Shown here one piece after another: positions 50,178-62,186 of a DNA stretch of 64,000 nucleotides. The notes under the pieces were generated by a model, which searched no databases, was not told the DNA's origin, and saw nothing but the letters and a program-made list of their open reading frames with translations. The stretch covers positions 313,259 through 377,258 of the forward strand of contig NZ_RCDB01000003.1 of NCBI RefSeq assembly GCF_003651225.1, given 5' to 3'. Each line of letters opens with the position of its first letter. Positions within the stretch are counted from its first letter, which is position 1. Made by a program: the position numbers and the translations under genes. Source of the stretch: Microbacterium telephonicum. GTDB lineage: Bacteria; Actinomycetota; Actinomycetes; Actinomycetales; Microbacteriaceae.

Positions 50178-51671
50178 TCAGCCCTGACCGCGGCCGATGT
50201 AGCGCATCGGGATGTCGATGGTCACCTCGGTGCCACTGCCGACGAGGGTGTGCCAGTCGATCGTGCCGCTGAGCTCGCCCTGGATGAGCGTCCGCACGAT
50301 CTGGGTTCCGAGTCCCCGGCCGACCTGACCCTCGGGCAGGCCGACGCCGTCGTCGCGCACCCGCACCTCGAGGTGGTCCTCGCTGCGCTGGGCGATGATC
50401 TCGACCTCGCCCTCCTTGTCGGCGAGCCCGTGCTCGACCGCGTTGGTGACGAGTTCGGTCAGCGCGAGCGCGAGCGGCGTGGCGTACTCGCTCGGCAGCG
50501 TGCCGAAAGTACCCGTCTTCCGGGTGCGCGCGCGGGTGCTGGGGGCTGCGGCGACCTCGGCGACGAGCTTGAGCACGCGGTTGAAGACGTCGTCGAAGTC
50601 GACGTTCTGGGCGAGCCCCTCCGAGAGGGTGTCGTGCACCACGGCGATCGCCGACACCCGACGCATCGCGTGCGTGAGGGCGTCGCGCGCCTCGTCGGAA
50701 TGGGTGCGGCGCGACTGGATGCGCAGCAGCGACGCGACAGTCTGCAGGTTGTTCTTGACGCGGTGGTGGATCTCGCGGATCGTCGCGTCCTTGGTGATGA
50801 GCTCCTGCTCCTGATGGCGGATCTCGGTGACGTCGCGGCAGAGCACGACGGCCCCGACGCGGGTGCCGTGGTCTTTGAGCGGGATGGTCCGCAGCGACAC
50901 GGTGACACCGCGCGCCTCGATGTCGGCACGCCAGGGAGCACGGCCGGCCATCACGAGCGGGAGCGACTCGTCGAACTGCCGCTTCGCAGGGAGGATGGCC
51001 GTGGTCACGGCCAGCAGGTCCTCCCCCTCGAGCTCGTCGTCGAAGCCGAGCCGGTTGAACGCCGAGAGGGCGTTGGGGCTCGCGAAGGTCGTGATGCCGT
51101 CCACGTCGATGCGGACGAGCCCGTCGGATGCGCGCGGCGCACCGCGGCGCGGCGACGTGGGCGCGGTCAGGTCGGGGAAATCGGCGGTGGCGATCATGCC
51201 GAACAGGTCGTCCGCGCAGTCGTTGAAGGTGATCTGCTGCCGAGACGGGGTGCGCGCCTCCCCCAGGTTGGTGTGCCGGGTGAGCACGCCGACGACGACC
51301 GGCCCGGAGGTCTCGGTTCCCAGCATCCGCACGATCGGCACGGCGCGCACGCGCGTCGGGGTCTCCTCGAACCAGTCCGGCGAGGCGGAGTCGACGATGC
51401 GCAGCTGCGTGAAGGCGTCGTTGACCTGCGTGCGCCACTGCGGCCGCACCGTGTCCCCGACGATGTCGCGGTAGAACAGCGTCGCCGCGCCGCTCGGGCG
51501 CGTGTGCGCGACGGCGACGAAGGAGTCGTCGGCGGTCGGCACCCAGATGACGATGTCGGCGAAGGCGAGGTCGGCCAGCAGCTGGCCGTCACCGGCCAGG
51601 CGGTGCAGCCACTCGACATCGGCCTCGCTGGACCGGCCCTGGGCGTACACGAGATCGCTGAGTGTCGACAC
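50178..51671 (-). CDS. pdtaS: Sensor histidine kinase, PdtaS-like
   Basis: 497 residues. A GAF-like N-terminal domain (about 20-150), a PAS-like domain (about 180-285), the HisKA_2 phosphoacceptor EIHHRVKNNLQT (300-311) and a HATPase domain (about 385-490, with ELVTNAVEHG, DDGVGLPEG and GLGTQIVRTL). The domain plan, length and location beside whiB match PdtaS of Mycobacterium, whose response regulator PdtaR acts on RNA leaders. No PdtaR gene is in the window. TAGCCT lies exactly six bases before the GTG start (leaderless). Confidence 0.9.
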   Translation of the reverse strand: MSTLSDLVYAQGRSSEADVEWLHRLAGDGQLLADLAFADIVIWVPTADDSFVAVAHTRPSGAATLFYRDIVGDTVRPQWRTQVNDAFTQLRIVDSASPDWFEETPTRVRAVPIVRMLGTETSGPVVVGVLTRHTNLGEARTPSRQQITFNDCADDLFGMIATADFPDLTAPTSPRRGAPRASDGLVRIDVDGITTFASPNALSAFNRLGFDDELEGEDLLAVTTAILPAKRQFDESLPLVMAGRAPWRADIEARGVTVSLRTIPLKDHGTRVGAVVLCRDVTEIRHQEQELITKDATIREIHHRVKNNLQTVASLLRIQSRRTHSDEARDALTHAMRRVSAIAVVHDTLSEGLAQNVDFDDVFNRVLKLVAEVAAAPSTRARTRKTGTFGTLPSEYATPLALALTELVTNAVEHGLADKEGEVEIIAQRSEDHLEVRVRDDGVGLPEGQVGRGLGTQIVRTLIQGELSGTIDWHTLVGSGTEVTIDIPMRYIGRGQG

Positions 51672-51695
51672 GCCTCCAGGCTACCGATCCGCGGC

Positions 51696-52934
51696 TCACG
51701 CCGTGCGCGCGAGTGACCGGACGCGACGGTCGGATGCCGGCGGCGCAGGGGCCGCGCGCGGCGACGGGATCGCCTCGTCGGCGAAGCGCCGCAGCGCCAC
51801 CGCGAACGGCGACCGCCCGGAGGCGCGGCCGACGGGCTGCGCCGTGAGCAGCGCGGCATCCGTCGTCTTCTGATCCCACGGCGCGAACCACATCTCGGAG
51901 ATCCCGGCGAAGCGCTCTAGCGTGCGTCGCACCTGGGTGCGCGCATCGATCCCGAGTGCACCGCTGCGGGTCTTGTTCACGAGCACCCGCACCGGCGTCG
52001 CGCCGATCGCCGCGCGCAGCTCGGCATGGCCGCGCACGAAGCGGGAGACGCCCACCGGGTCGGCGGCGCAGACGGCGACGACGAGGTCGGCGCTCTGCAG
52101 CGCCGCGAGGGTCGCCGCGTTGCGCCTCGGGCCGTCGAGGTCGCTCACGATCTCCTCGTCCCGTTCCAGTGGCGCGGCGACGTCGACCACGGTCGTGCGC
52201 CTCCAGTCGCGGCAGACCTCCACCGCCGCCGTCACCCGTTCGTGCGAGAGCTCGGGCCAGCGCGCGGGGCGGTTGATGCCCGCGAGCACGTCGACGTCGC
52301 CGAGCGGCGTCGCGATCCGCTGCAGCTCGGCGACGGTGAGGGCACCGCGCGAGACCTGCCGGCACGCGGCCGGGAACCCCGGCCCCTCGTCGGCGATCCC
52401 CACCGACAGCGCCAGGGAGGCGGCGTGCGTGTCGGCGTCGACGAGCCCGACGCTCGGGTCGAGCCGTGCCAGTTCCATCGCGAGGCCGGTCGCGACGGTC
52501 GTGCGTCCCGGCGCGCCGGCCGGTCCCCACACGACGATCACGCGTCCGCGCCCGGCATCCGTCGACACGGTCGCCGCCGGGACGGCGGAGTTCAGGATGT
52601 CGCCTGCCACGACGTCTGTCGCACACGCGGTCACGCCGAACATCTCGGCGAGTCGGCGTCCGCCGTTCGATGCGCACACCGCGACGATGCGCACCCCGAA
52701 CCGGTCGCAGACGGCCACGAGATCGGCAGTGAGGGCGTCGCGCGTCGCATCGACGACGAGCACGTCGGCGCGGCTCACAGTGGCCAATACCTGCACCGCG
52801 AGCGGACCGGCCACCGCCTCCCCGGCGGCCTCGGCGGGTGCGCGGGCGGCGACGACGTTGACCCCGGCATCCTCGAGACGCAACGCCTCGGCGAGCGCGC
52901 CACCGCCGCTGGCGAGCGCGACGAGGACCCTCAC
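51696..52934 (-). CDS. CpaE/MinD-like P-loop ATPase
   Basis: 412 residues. The central ATPase has a deviant Walker A (WGPAGAPGRTTVA, about 136-147) and GLVDADTHAASLALS; the first ~125 residues form a separate receiver-like domain. MinD/CpaE proteins of this kind act at pili or other membrane machines. The Lys of the classic Walker A is absent (Arg-Thr-Thr instead), as is usual in this actinobacterial group. Its ATG overlaps the stop of the SAF-domain gene. Confidence 0.8.
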   Translation of the reverse strand: MRVLVALASGGGALAEALRLEDAGVNVVAARAPAEAAGEAVAGPLAVQVLATVSRADVLVVDATRDALTADLVAVCDRFGVRIVAVCASNGGRRLAEMFGVTACATDVVAGDILNSAVPAATVSTDAGRGRVIVVWGPAGAPGRTTVATGLAMELARLDPSVGLVDADTHAASLALSVGIADEGPGFPAACRQVSRGALTVAELQRIATPLGDVDVLAGINRPARWPELSHERVTAAVEVCRDWRRTTVVDVAAPLERDEEIVSDLDGPRRNAATLAALQSADLVVAVCAADPVGVSRFVRGHAELRAAIGATPVRVLVNKTRSGALGIDARTQVRRTLERFAGISEMWFAPWDQKTTDAALLTAQPVGRASGRSPFAVALRRFADEAIPSPRAAPAPPASDRRVRSLARTA

Positions 52935-53605
52935 GGCGACGTCCCCGTCTGCGCCTCGCGGGCTGCCGTCGTGTCCACCCCCGCGACCGGGACGACCGAG
53001 AGGCTCGAACCGGCCGCGACGGCGGCGAGCGTGTCGGCGACGTCGGCGCGGTCGATGACGAGTTCGAGCGACGCGCCCGCGTTCGAGACGACGCCGTCGT
53101 CGACGGCCACGGCCGCGACGGTCGCCGCCGAGACCAGGATGCGGGGCGTGTCGAACCGGCCGCCGTCCAGCGGCGCGGCCGCCCAGAGCTCGACGACCGC
53201 GCCCGGCGCGATCGCGGCGGGCACGTCGGTGGCGCTGTCGACGACGACCGTCGTGGTGCGCGCGGCGGCGGGGTCGCCGACCGCGCTGCGGGGAACGAGC
53301 TCGCCCGATTCGATCGTGCGCGTCGCGACCGCGCCCGGCGCGAGGAGGCCGGGCGCGGCGTACGCGTCGCCGACCTGCCCGAGAGCCACTTCCACGACGC
53401 GCAGGTCATCGCCCGACACCGCCTCGCCCGGCACGATCGTGCGGGTCGCCGCGAACACCGGAACGGTGGTGCGCGCCGCGGCGACGACCGCCCAGACGCC
53501 GGCGATCGAGGCCACGATGAGCACGATGCCGAGCACGAACCGCGTGTCGGCCCAGAACGCACGGGCTCGGGGTCGCACGGTCTCCACGGCGGTCATGGGC
53601 ACCAT
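52931..53605 (-). CDS. SAF-domain membrane protein (CpaB/RcpC-like)
   Basis: 224 residues from the ATG at 53605 (53596 also possible). One membrane helix lies near residues 18-40, then a SAF domain (VFAATRTIVPGEAVSGDDLRVVEVALG) outside the membrane. CpaB-type proteins help form the outer part of Flp pili. Here it is coupled to a CpaE-like ATPase, but no pilin, secretin, TadA or CpaF gene is nearby. Confidence 0.78.
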   Translation of the reverse strand: MVPMTAVETVRPRARAFWADTRFVLGIVLIVASIAGVWAVVAAARTTVPVFAATRTIVPGEAVSGDDLRVVEVALGQVGDAYAAPGLLAPGAVATRTIESGELVPRSAVGDPAAARTTTVVVDSATDVPAAIAPGAVVELWAAAPLDGGRFDTPRILVSAATVAAVAVDDGVVSNAGASLELVIDRADVADTLAAVAAGSSLSVVPVAGVDTTAAREAQTGTSP

Positions 53606-53685
53606 GATGGGCGACGCGCGCGAAGCTCGCGAGCCGTTATCCACAGGTCCGACCCGGCGCGGCGACGGAGACGGATAATGGCCTC

Positions 53686-53967
53686 ATGCCCGAAGATCCT
53701 TCTGCCGGCGTGCGCGTGCTCACCCCCGCGCAGGTCGCGGAGATGCTGCAGCTCAGCGTCGACGAGGTGGTGGCGCTCGTCCTCGACGGGCGCCTGGAGG
53801 GCATGCGCGTCGGATCGCCCGCGCAGTGGCGTATTGTGCCGCAGAGCGTCGAGGCCTACCTCGACGACCAGACCGAGGAGGCGCGCCGGATGGCGCTGTG
53901 GCGCGAGTCGAACGCGGCGAGCTTCCCCGAGCTCTGGGGGCGCGGCGAGGTGCGTCGCCCGGACTGA
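53686..53967 (+). CDS. Helix-turn-helix DNA-binding protein (excisionase/MerR-like)
   Basis: 93 residues. The first 60 residues fit a HTH_17-type winged helix: LTPAQVAEMLQLSVDEVVALVLDGRL, then GSPAQWRIVPQSVEAYLDD. The C-terminal 30 residues are charged and unassigned. GATAAT at 53674-53679 lies six bases before the ATG (leaderless). Its gene is divergent from the SAF gene, so it may regulate that pair; this is inference. Confidence 0.78.
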   Translation: MPEDPSAGVRVLTPAQVAEMLQLSVDEVVALVLDGRLEGMRVGSPAQWRIVPQSVEAYLDDQTEEARRMALWRESNAASFPELWGRGEVRRPD

Positions 53968-54028
53968 ACCTCGGTGCGGGGTGTCCGCAGGCCCCCGGCG
54001 GCCGGGGGGGGCGGACGGCGTCATCCGT

Positions 54029-54619
54029 TCAGGGGACGGCCGCGGGCGCGTCGGCCCGGACGGCCGCGACGGCGCCCTGCACCAGCATCCGATGCCCGGG
54101 GACGCTCTGCGGATGCCGTGGCGCGCCGGGGTCGTGCAGTGCCAGGTCGAGGTGGTCGGCACCCGCGCGGTCGATCGTGCCGGCGAGCGTGCGCCCGTCG
54201 ACGAGGTGCACCGAGACGGGGATGCGCCGCCGGGCGAGGTCGCGCAGCACGAATCCGAAGGTCATCCGCCGCCGCAGCGCCTCGCCGGGTGCGGCGTCCC
54301 GCGCGCTGGAGAGCAGCTGCGCGTGCGGAACGGTGACGGCGAGGAGCGCCCGCAGCGGGACGATCAGCGGTCCCGCGCGCCGCATATCGGGCTCGAGCGC
54401 GCACCAGTCGGCACCGACGGCCGCCAGACGCCCGTCGACCGCGACGCCCCCGGTCAGGTCGAGGCCGAGACGCTGGCCGACGAGCGGGACGAGACGGTCG
54501 TGCAGCTCCAGCCGGGAGACCCGCAGCCGCTCGGCCTCGGTGTCCAGCGCGGCCCGCTCGGCCTCCCACTCGGAGTCGAGCTGATCCTCGAGGTCCTCGA
54601 AGAACCTGTCCCACTGCAC
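54029..54619 (-). CDS. Conserved actinobacterial hypothetical protein
   Basis: 196 residues. The N-terminal 35 are helical and charged (FFEDLEDQLDSEWEAERAAL), followed by two beta-rich parts, each with a strand pattern such as VDGRLAAVGADWCALEP and SVHLVDGRTLAGTIDRAGADHLDLAL. The repeat of this pattern suggests a small duplicated barrel. I do not know the function. It starts with GTG, with TAGCCT exactly six bases upstream (leaderless). Confidence 0.65.
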   Translation of the reverse strand: MQWDRFFEDLEDQLDSEWEAERAALDTEAERLRVSRLELHDRLVPLVGQRLGLDLTGGVAVDGRLAAVGADWCALEPDMRRAGPLIVPLRALLAVTVPHAQLLSSARDAAPGEALRRRMTFGFVLRDLARRRIPVSVHLVDGRTLAGTIDRAGADHLDLALHDPGAPRHPQSVPGHRMLVQGAVAAVRADAPAAVP

Positions 54620-54826
54620 CCGCCGAGGCTACGACGCCGACGTCGATCGCGGACGACTTGTCCACAGCGGGTGCCGCCGCGCCCGAGGATGCGGGGTTGT
54701 CCACACGTTGGAACATTCTCATCCTGCCGCGCGTGTCGCTGTGCTCTACTCGGTGCCACATCGCCTATCGCATCCCATCCGCTGCGCGTCGCCCGCCAGC
54801 CCGAGTCGAACGTCAAGGAGGCCGCC

Positions 54827-55279
54827 GTGGCCCCTCAGGATGACCACCCCGGACGTTCCGACGAGCGGCCCCTCCGCCGCGGGTCGAACGCGCTGCAGGT
54901 CGCGGAGTATTTCGCACCCCAGCGCACTCCCGGCGATCGGCTCCCCGACCCCGACCCCCTCCTGAAGAACCTCACGATCGGGGTGCTCGAGGTGCTGGCC
55001 GGCGTCCGCGAGGTCGATCAGCTGGCTCGGTGGCTGGGCGAGGACGCGTACCGCGTGCTCGTGACCCGCGCCAATCTCTCGGCGCGCGCCCGCAGCGCAC
55101 GCGGCGTGACCGCGGCGCGCCCCGTGCACCAGATCCTCACGGTCCGGTCCTCCTCCCCGGCCGACGGCGTCGTCGAAGGCGTCGTGATCGCGGCGGGACC
55201 GGCGCGCACGCGCGCCGTCGCGATCCGCCTCGAGGGATGGGACGGGCGCTGGCGCGCCACGTCGCTGTCCCTCCTCTGA
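54827..55279 (+). CDS. Rv3235-family protein
   Basis: 150 residues from a GTG with CAAGGAGG upstream. It has an N-terminal disordered part, then a compact domain with VLEVLAGVREVDQLARWLGEDAYRVL and VEGVVIAAGPARTRAVAIRLEGWDGRWRATSL. This matches the Rv3235-type conserved protein found near secA1 in mycobacteria. A role is not known. The neighbouring order (this gene, then secA nearby) is also conserved. Confidence 0.75.
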   Translation: MAPQDDHPGRSDERPLRRGSNALQVAEYFAPQRTPGDRLPDPDPLLKNLTIGVLEVLAGVREVDQLARWLGEDAYRVLVTRANLSARARSARGVTAARPVHQILTVRSSSPADGVVEGVVIAAGPARTRAVAIRLEGWDGRWRATSLSLL

Positions 55280-55361
55280 GGCGAGGGTACGCTCGATCGC
55301 CGGCCGGGACCCCAGCCCGCCGGTGATCGGGTGATGGGCGCTCACGCCCCATGCGCGACCA

Positions 55362-55413
55362 TGTCACACGAACGGTCGCGCCCGCAGCATCCGCCCGGCA
55401 CCTCGCGTGACAC
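55362..55413. repeat. Inverted GTGACAC-type repeat between convergent genes
   Basis: TGTCACACGAACGG (55362-55375) and CGCGTGACAC (55404-55413) share the inverted words of the whiB-end repeat at 50.0-50.2 kb. It lies between the ends of the Rv3235-like gene (55279) and the aminotransferase gene (55439). It may terminate both. Confidence 0.55.
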
Positions 55414-55438
55414 ACCCCGCGACCCGGGCCGCCACCGC

Positions 55439-56662
55439 CTACTGCTTGTACGAGCTCAGGAAGTTGCCGAGCCGCTCGATCGCCTCGGTCAACACCCGCG
55501 CCTCGGGCAGCGTCACGATGCGGAAGTGATCGGGCGTGGGCCAGTTGAATCCGGTCCCCTGCACGAGCAACACGTGCTCGGCTACGAGGAAGTCATAGAC
55601 GAACTTCGCGTCGTCGCGGATCTCGTACACGTTCGGGTCGAGCCGCGGGAACGCGTAGAGCGCCCCCTTCGGCTTCGCGCAGTCGATGCCGGGGATCGAA
55701 GTGAGCGCGGCGTACGCGGCGTCGCGCTGTTCGTGGAGCCGGCCGGTCGGCGCGATGAGCGCGTTGATCGACTGCACCCCCGACAGCGCCGCCTGCACGG
55801 CGTGCTGCGCCGGCACGTTCGGACACAGACGCGTCGAGGCGAGCAGCTGGATGCCCTCGAGGAAGCCCTCCGCGTGCTTCTGCGGACCGGTGATCACCAT
55901 CCAGCCGGAGCGGTAGCCGGCGACACGGTACGTCTTCGACAGGCCGTTGAACGTGAGGCACAGCAGGTCCGGCGCGAGCGTCGCGAGCGGGATGTGCTGC
56001 GCGTCGTCGAAGAGGATGCGGTCGTAGATCTCGTCGGAGAGCAGCAGCAGCTCGTGCTCGCGCGCGATGTCGACGATGCCCTGCAGCACCTCGCGGCTGT
56101 ACACCGCACCGGTCGGGTTGTTCGGGTTGATGACGACGATGGCCTTGGTGCGCTCGGTGATGAGCGAGCGGATGTGCTCGAGGTCGGGCTGCCAGTCGTT
56201 GTCGTTGTCGCAGCGGTAGTGCAGCGGGGTGCCGCCGGCGAGGCTCGTCATCGCCGTCCACAACGGGTAGTCCGGCGACGGGATGAGCACCTCGTCGCCG
56301 GTGTCGAGCAGCGCCTGCATGGTCATCGTGATCAGCTCGGACACGCCGTTGCCCAGGTACACGTGGTCGGGGTCGAACTGCGGGAACCCCGGCACCTGCT
56401 CGTAGCGGGAGACGACGGCGCGCCGCGCCGACATGATGCCGCGGCTGTCGCTGTAGCCGTGGGCGTGCGGCACGGCCTCGATCATGTCGCGCACGATCTG
56501 GAACGGCGCCTCGAACCCGAAAACGGCGGGGTTGCCGGTGTTGAGCTTGAGGATCGTGTGACCGTCGGCCTCGAGCCGATCGGCCTCGACGAGGGCGGCA
56601 CCGCGGATCTCGTAGAGGACGTCCTTGAGCTTCGACGACTGATCCAGGATGCGCGGTGTCAT
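55439..56662 (-). CDS. PLP-dependent aminotransferase (AlaA/AspC-like)
   Basis: 407 residues, fold type I. The NPNNPTGAVYS strand, DEIYDRI and the PLP lysine in FNGLSKTYRVAGYRSGW (about 245-261) are typical of alanine/aspartate-type enzymes. It could act as alanine:2-oxoglutarate aminotransferase, but the substrate is not fixed by these motifs. TAGTCT on the minus strand lies exactly six bases before the ATG (leaderless). Confidence 0.88.
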   Translation of the reverse strand: MTPRILDQSSKLKDVLYEIRGAALVEADRLEADGHTILKLNTGNPAVFGFEAPFQIVRDMIEAVPHAHGYSDSRGIMSARRAVVSRYEQVPGFPQFDPDHVYLGNGVSELITMTMQALLDTGDEVLIPSPDYPLWTAMTSLAGGTPLHYRCDNDNDWQPDLEHIRSLITERTKAIVVINPNNPTGAVYSREVLQGIVDIAREHELLLLSDEIYDRILFDDAQHIPLATLAPDLLCLTFNGLSKTYRVAGYRSGWMVITGPQKHAEGFLEGIQLLASTRLCPNVPAQHAVQAALSGVQSINALIAPTGRLHEQRDAAYAALTSIPGIDCAKPKGALYAFPRLDPNVYEIRDDAKFVYDFLVAEHVLLVQGTGFNWPTPDHFRIVTLPEARVLTEAIERLGNFLSSYKQ

Positions 56663-56810
56663 CGCTTCAGACTACTGGCGCCGCGGCCGGGCCAATCGCC
56701 GCCCCGTGGCCTGCGCCCACCGCCCTCGCGCCGGGTCGGCGGCGCACGGACAGCCGTCCCGCGCCGTCGTCATTCCTGCCGGTGACGAGGGTGCGGGACG
56801 GATGCCGGCG

Positions 56811-59609
<2,799 letters not shown>

Positions 59610-59769
59610 GGAGGGTCTCCATCTGTCGGGTACGGACGCCAGTGACGCGCCCGGGTCGCGCGCGGAAGGCACGGCACGACTTCCCATGTTATCCGCCCGT
59701 GACCTTTGCGGTTGCTGTGCACGGCGTCCCTTCAGGCGGCGCCCCTCCGCCCCGCCATAGGATCGGAGC

Positions 59770-61107
59770 ATGGCCGGATTCTGGGGCAACCGTAAGAAGG
59801 AGCGCGAGGAGCTCGCGGCGAAGGATGCCGAACTCGGCCGGCGTGCCGGTGCCGCGCTCGTGGCCGCCGACGAGCGCATCCGCACGACGGCCGACGAGCT
59901 CATGTACGCCGAGATCGAGCTGGGCGCCGAGGCGACCGCCGAGCTGCGCGACGCCCTCACCGCCGTCCGCCAGCACCTGGGCGAGGCCTTCCACCTGCAC
60001 CAGCTCAACCATGACGAGATCCCCGACACCCCGGAGGAGCTGCGCACGCGGCACGCCCGCATCCTGCAGCTGTGCGAGTGGGCCGAGGAGCTGCTCGACG
60101 ACCGCACCGAGGCGCTGGCCGGTCCCATCGAGCGCGCGCGCCGCGCCCCGGAGATCATCACCGGCATCCGTCAGGACGTCGAGCGGCTGCGCACCCGACT
60201 CCCCCAGCTCGAGGCGACGCTCGACCGCCTCGCGGCGCGCTACTCCGACGACGCGCTGCGCAAGGTGTCGGGCAACGCCGCCGAGGCCAAGCAGCTGCTC
60301 GATTTCGCCCTCCACGGTTCGGAGGTGTCGGAGCGGCGCCGCGAGGCCGACCAGCGCGAACAGGCGAACCTGGCGCTGGAGACCGCGATCGAGGCTGCCC
60401 GGCGTGCCGGCACCCTGATCGAGGCGGTCGACCAGTTCGAGGTGGAGGCGCTGCGCGCCGAATCCACGCTCGACGCGATCGTGCTCGATTCCCGCGAGGA
60501 CCTCGCCGTCGCGCGGGAGTTCGCGGCTGTCCCCGCCGTGTCGGCGGCGATGGCCGACCTGGACGCGGCGCTCGGCCAGCTGACGCCCGCCGGCCAGAAG
60601 CCCGACCCGTTCACCGAGCTCACGCGCCTGCGCGGGGCGAACGCGGCGCTGGATGCGGCCGTCGACAAAGCCCGCGAACGCGCCGCGCGACCGGTGCCGC
60701 CGGAGTCGCACGTACGGCACGCGATCGACGACGCCGACCGGCAGCTGGGCGTGGCCCGCAGCGTGATCTCGGGTCACCGCGGGTGGATCGGCGCCGACGC
60801 GCGCACGCGCCTGGCCGAGGCCGAACGCGTGCGCCTCGAGCTCGCGAACACCGTCGGCCCGACCATCCCGGAAGACGACCGCGAGCAGGTGATGGCCGTC
60901 GCCCGCCGCTGCGGCACGCTCGCCGCCGAGGCGCTTCAGCTCGCCCAGCGCGACATCGACTCCGGTCGCCCGAACGACGGCGGTTGGGGTCAGGGCGGCC
61001 CCGGCGGCTGGGGCGGTGGCGGCCGGCGCGGCGGCGGGAGCGACCTCGTCGGCGGCATCCTCGGCGGCCTCGTGATCGGCGGCCTGCTGGACGGCATGTT
61101 CGACTGA
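59770..61107 (+). CDS. Coiled-coil protein, paralogue of the TPM-domain gene
   Basis: 445 residues. It starts directly with a charged short N-terminus, then a long helical region (about 20-400) and a Gly-rich end ([15 protein letters not shown], then [20 protein letters not shown]). Its helical and C-terminal parts match the gene at 10426-12444, which also has a TPM domain and signal peptide that are missing here. TAGGAT at 59758-59763 is exactly six bases before the ATG. Function unknown; a membrane-associated role is likely. Confidence 0.7.
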   Translation: MAGFWGNRKKEREELAAKDAELGRRAGAALVAADERIRTTADELMYAEIELGAEATAELRDALTAVRQHLGEAFHLHQLNHDEIPDTPEELRTRHARILQLCEWAEELLDDRTEALAGPIERARRAPEIITGIRQDVERLRTRLPQLEATLDRLAARYSDDALRKVSGNAAEAKQLLDFALHGSEVSERRREADQREQANLALETAIEAARRAGTLIEAVDQFEVEALRAESTLDAIVLDSREDLAVAREFAAVPAVSAAMADLDAALGQLTPAGQKPDPFTELTRLRGANAALDAAVDKARERAARPVPPESHVRHAIDDADRQLGVARSVISGHRGWIGADARTRLAEAERVRLELANTVGPTIPEDDREQVMAVARRCGTLAAEALQLAQRDIDSGRPNDGGWGQGGPGGWGGGGRRGGGSDLVGGILGGLVIGGLLDGMFD

Positions 61108-61259
61108 GCAGCCGCGACCGTCACACCGGGACATCGGCAGCCCGCGGCGGCGGTCGGCGGCGACCAGGGTGAACCCGGAGTCATCCCTGAGAACGAGGCG
61201 GCAGCGCGGCGCGCTCCCCTAGGTTCGAGGAGACCGATCCCCCACCACGGAGGCTGCCC

Positions 61260-62186
61260 ATGCTCGTCTGGCGTCGCTGGATCTTCCCGATCCTCCTTCT
61301 CATCGTGTGCGCCGCGGTCGCGGCCGCGCTCGTCAAACTGGCGTTCTTCCCCGACCAGGCGGATGCGGCGACCCCCGCCGCCGGCGGAACACTCGACGCC
61401 CCCGTCGTCACGGTCGAGAAGGGGGACATCACCGACGAGCTCAGCGTGGACGGCACGATCGCCCGCGACGACGACGTGACGGTGCGCGCACAGGTCGAGG
61501 GCGTCATCACGAGCGTCGCCGTCGCGCAGGGCCAGTCGGTCGCGGCGGGCCAGGTGCTGTTCACCGTGAAGCAGACGTCCCCCGTGAAGAACGTCGACGT
61601 CACCGCCCCCGAGGCCGGCGAGGTCGCCTCGTTCGAACTCGTGAAGGGGCAGTCGGTGTCCCTCGGCAGCGAGGTGGCCACGCTCACTCCCGCTCGGTTC
61701 CACCTGGTCGGCACCGTGGACCCGGTGCTGCTCTACCGCCTGGCCGGCGCCCCGACCGACGGGCAGGTCACCATCCAGGGCGGCCCCGCCCCCTTCACGT
61801 GCACCGGACTGAACGTCCAGGTCTCGGACGACGGTGCGACGAGCGTCGTGTGCGCCGTGCCGACCGACCAACAGGTCTTCGCCGGACTCAAGGCGACACT
61901 CGCCGTCACCGTCGGCTCGGTCGAGGACGCGCTCGTCGTTCCGACGACGGCGGTCACCGGCGGCGCCGGCAGCGGCATCGTCTGGATCGACACGGACGGC
62001 GGGACCGAAGAGCGGAAGGTCGAACTGGGCGTCACCGACGGCACGCTCGTGCAGGTGGTGAGCGGTCTCGCCGAAGGCGACGTCGTCCGCCAGTACGTCC
62101 CGGGGACCACCGCGGGGACGGAGCCCGTCTGCTATGACGACGGCATGGGCGGCCAGTACTGCGAAGACCCCGGGATGACCTGGTGA
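61260..62186 (+). CDS. HlyD/MacA-like periplasmic adaptor protein
   Basis: 308 residues. One N-terminal membrane segment (about 7-28) is followed by a barrel-sandwich region (VTVRAQVEGVITSVAVAQGQSV and SVALGS-type strand, about 75-140), a C-terminal barrel and a tail with two cysteines (CYDDGMGGQYCEDPGMTW). It should link the next two ABC gene products in efflux of an unknown compound. GGAGG precedes the ATG. Confidence 0.8.
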   Translation: MLVWRRWIFPILLLIVCAAVAAALVKLAFFPDQADAATPAAGGTLDAPVVTVEKGDITDELSVDGTIARDDDVTVRAQVEGVITSVAVAQGQSVAAGQVLFTVKQTSPVKNVDVTAPEAGEVASFELVKGQSVSLGSEVATLTPARFHLVGTVDPVLLYRLAGAPTDGQVTIQGGPAPFTCTGLNVQVSDDGATSVVCAVPTDQQVFAGLKATLAVTVGSVEDALVVPTTAVTGGAGSGIVWIDTDGGTEERKVELGVTDGTLVQVVSGLAEGDVVRQYVPGTTAGTEPVCYDDGMGGQYCEDPGMTW

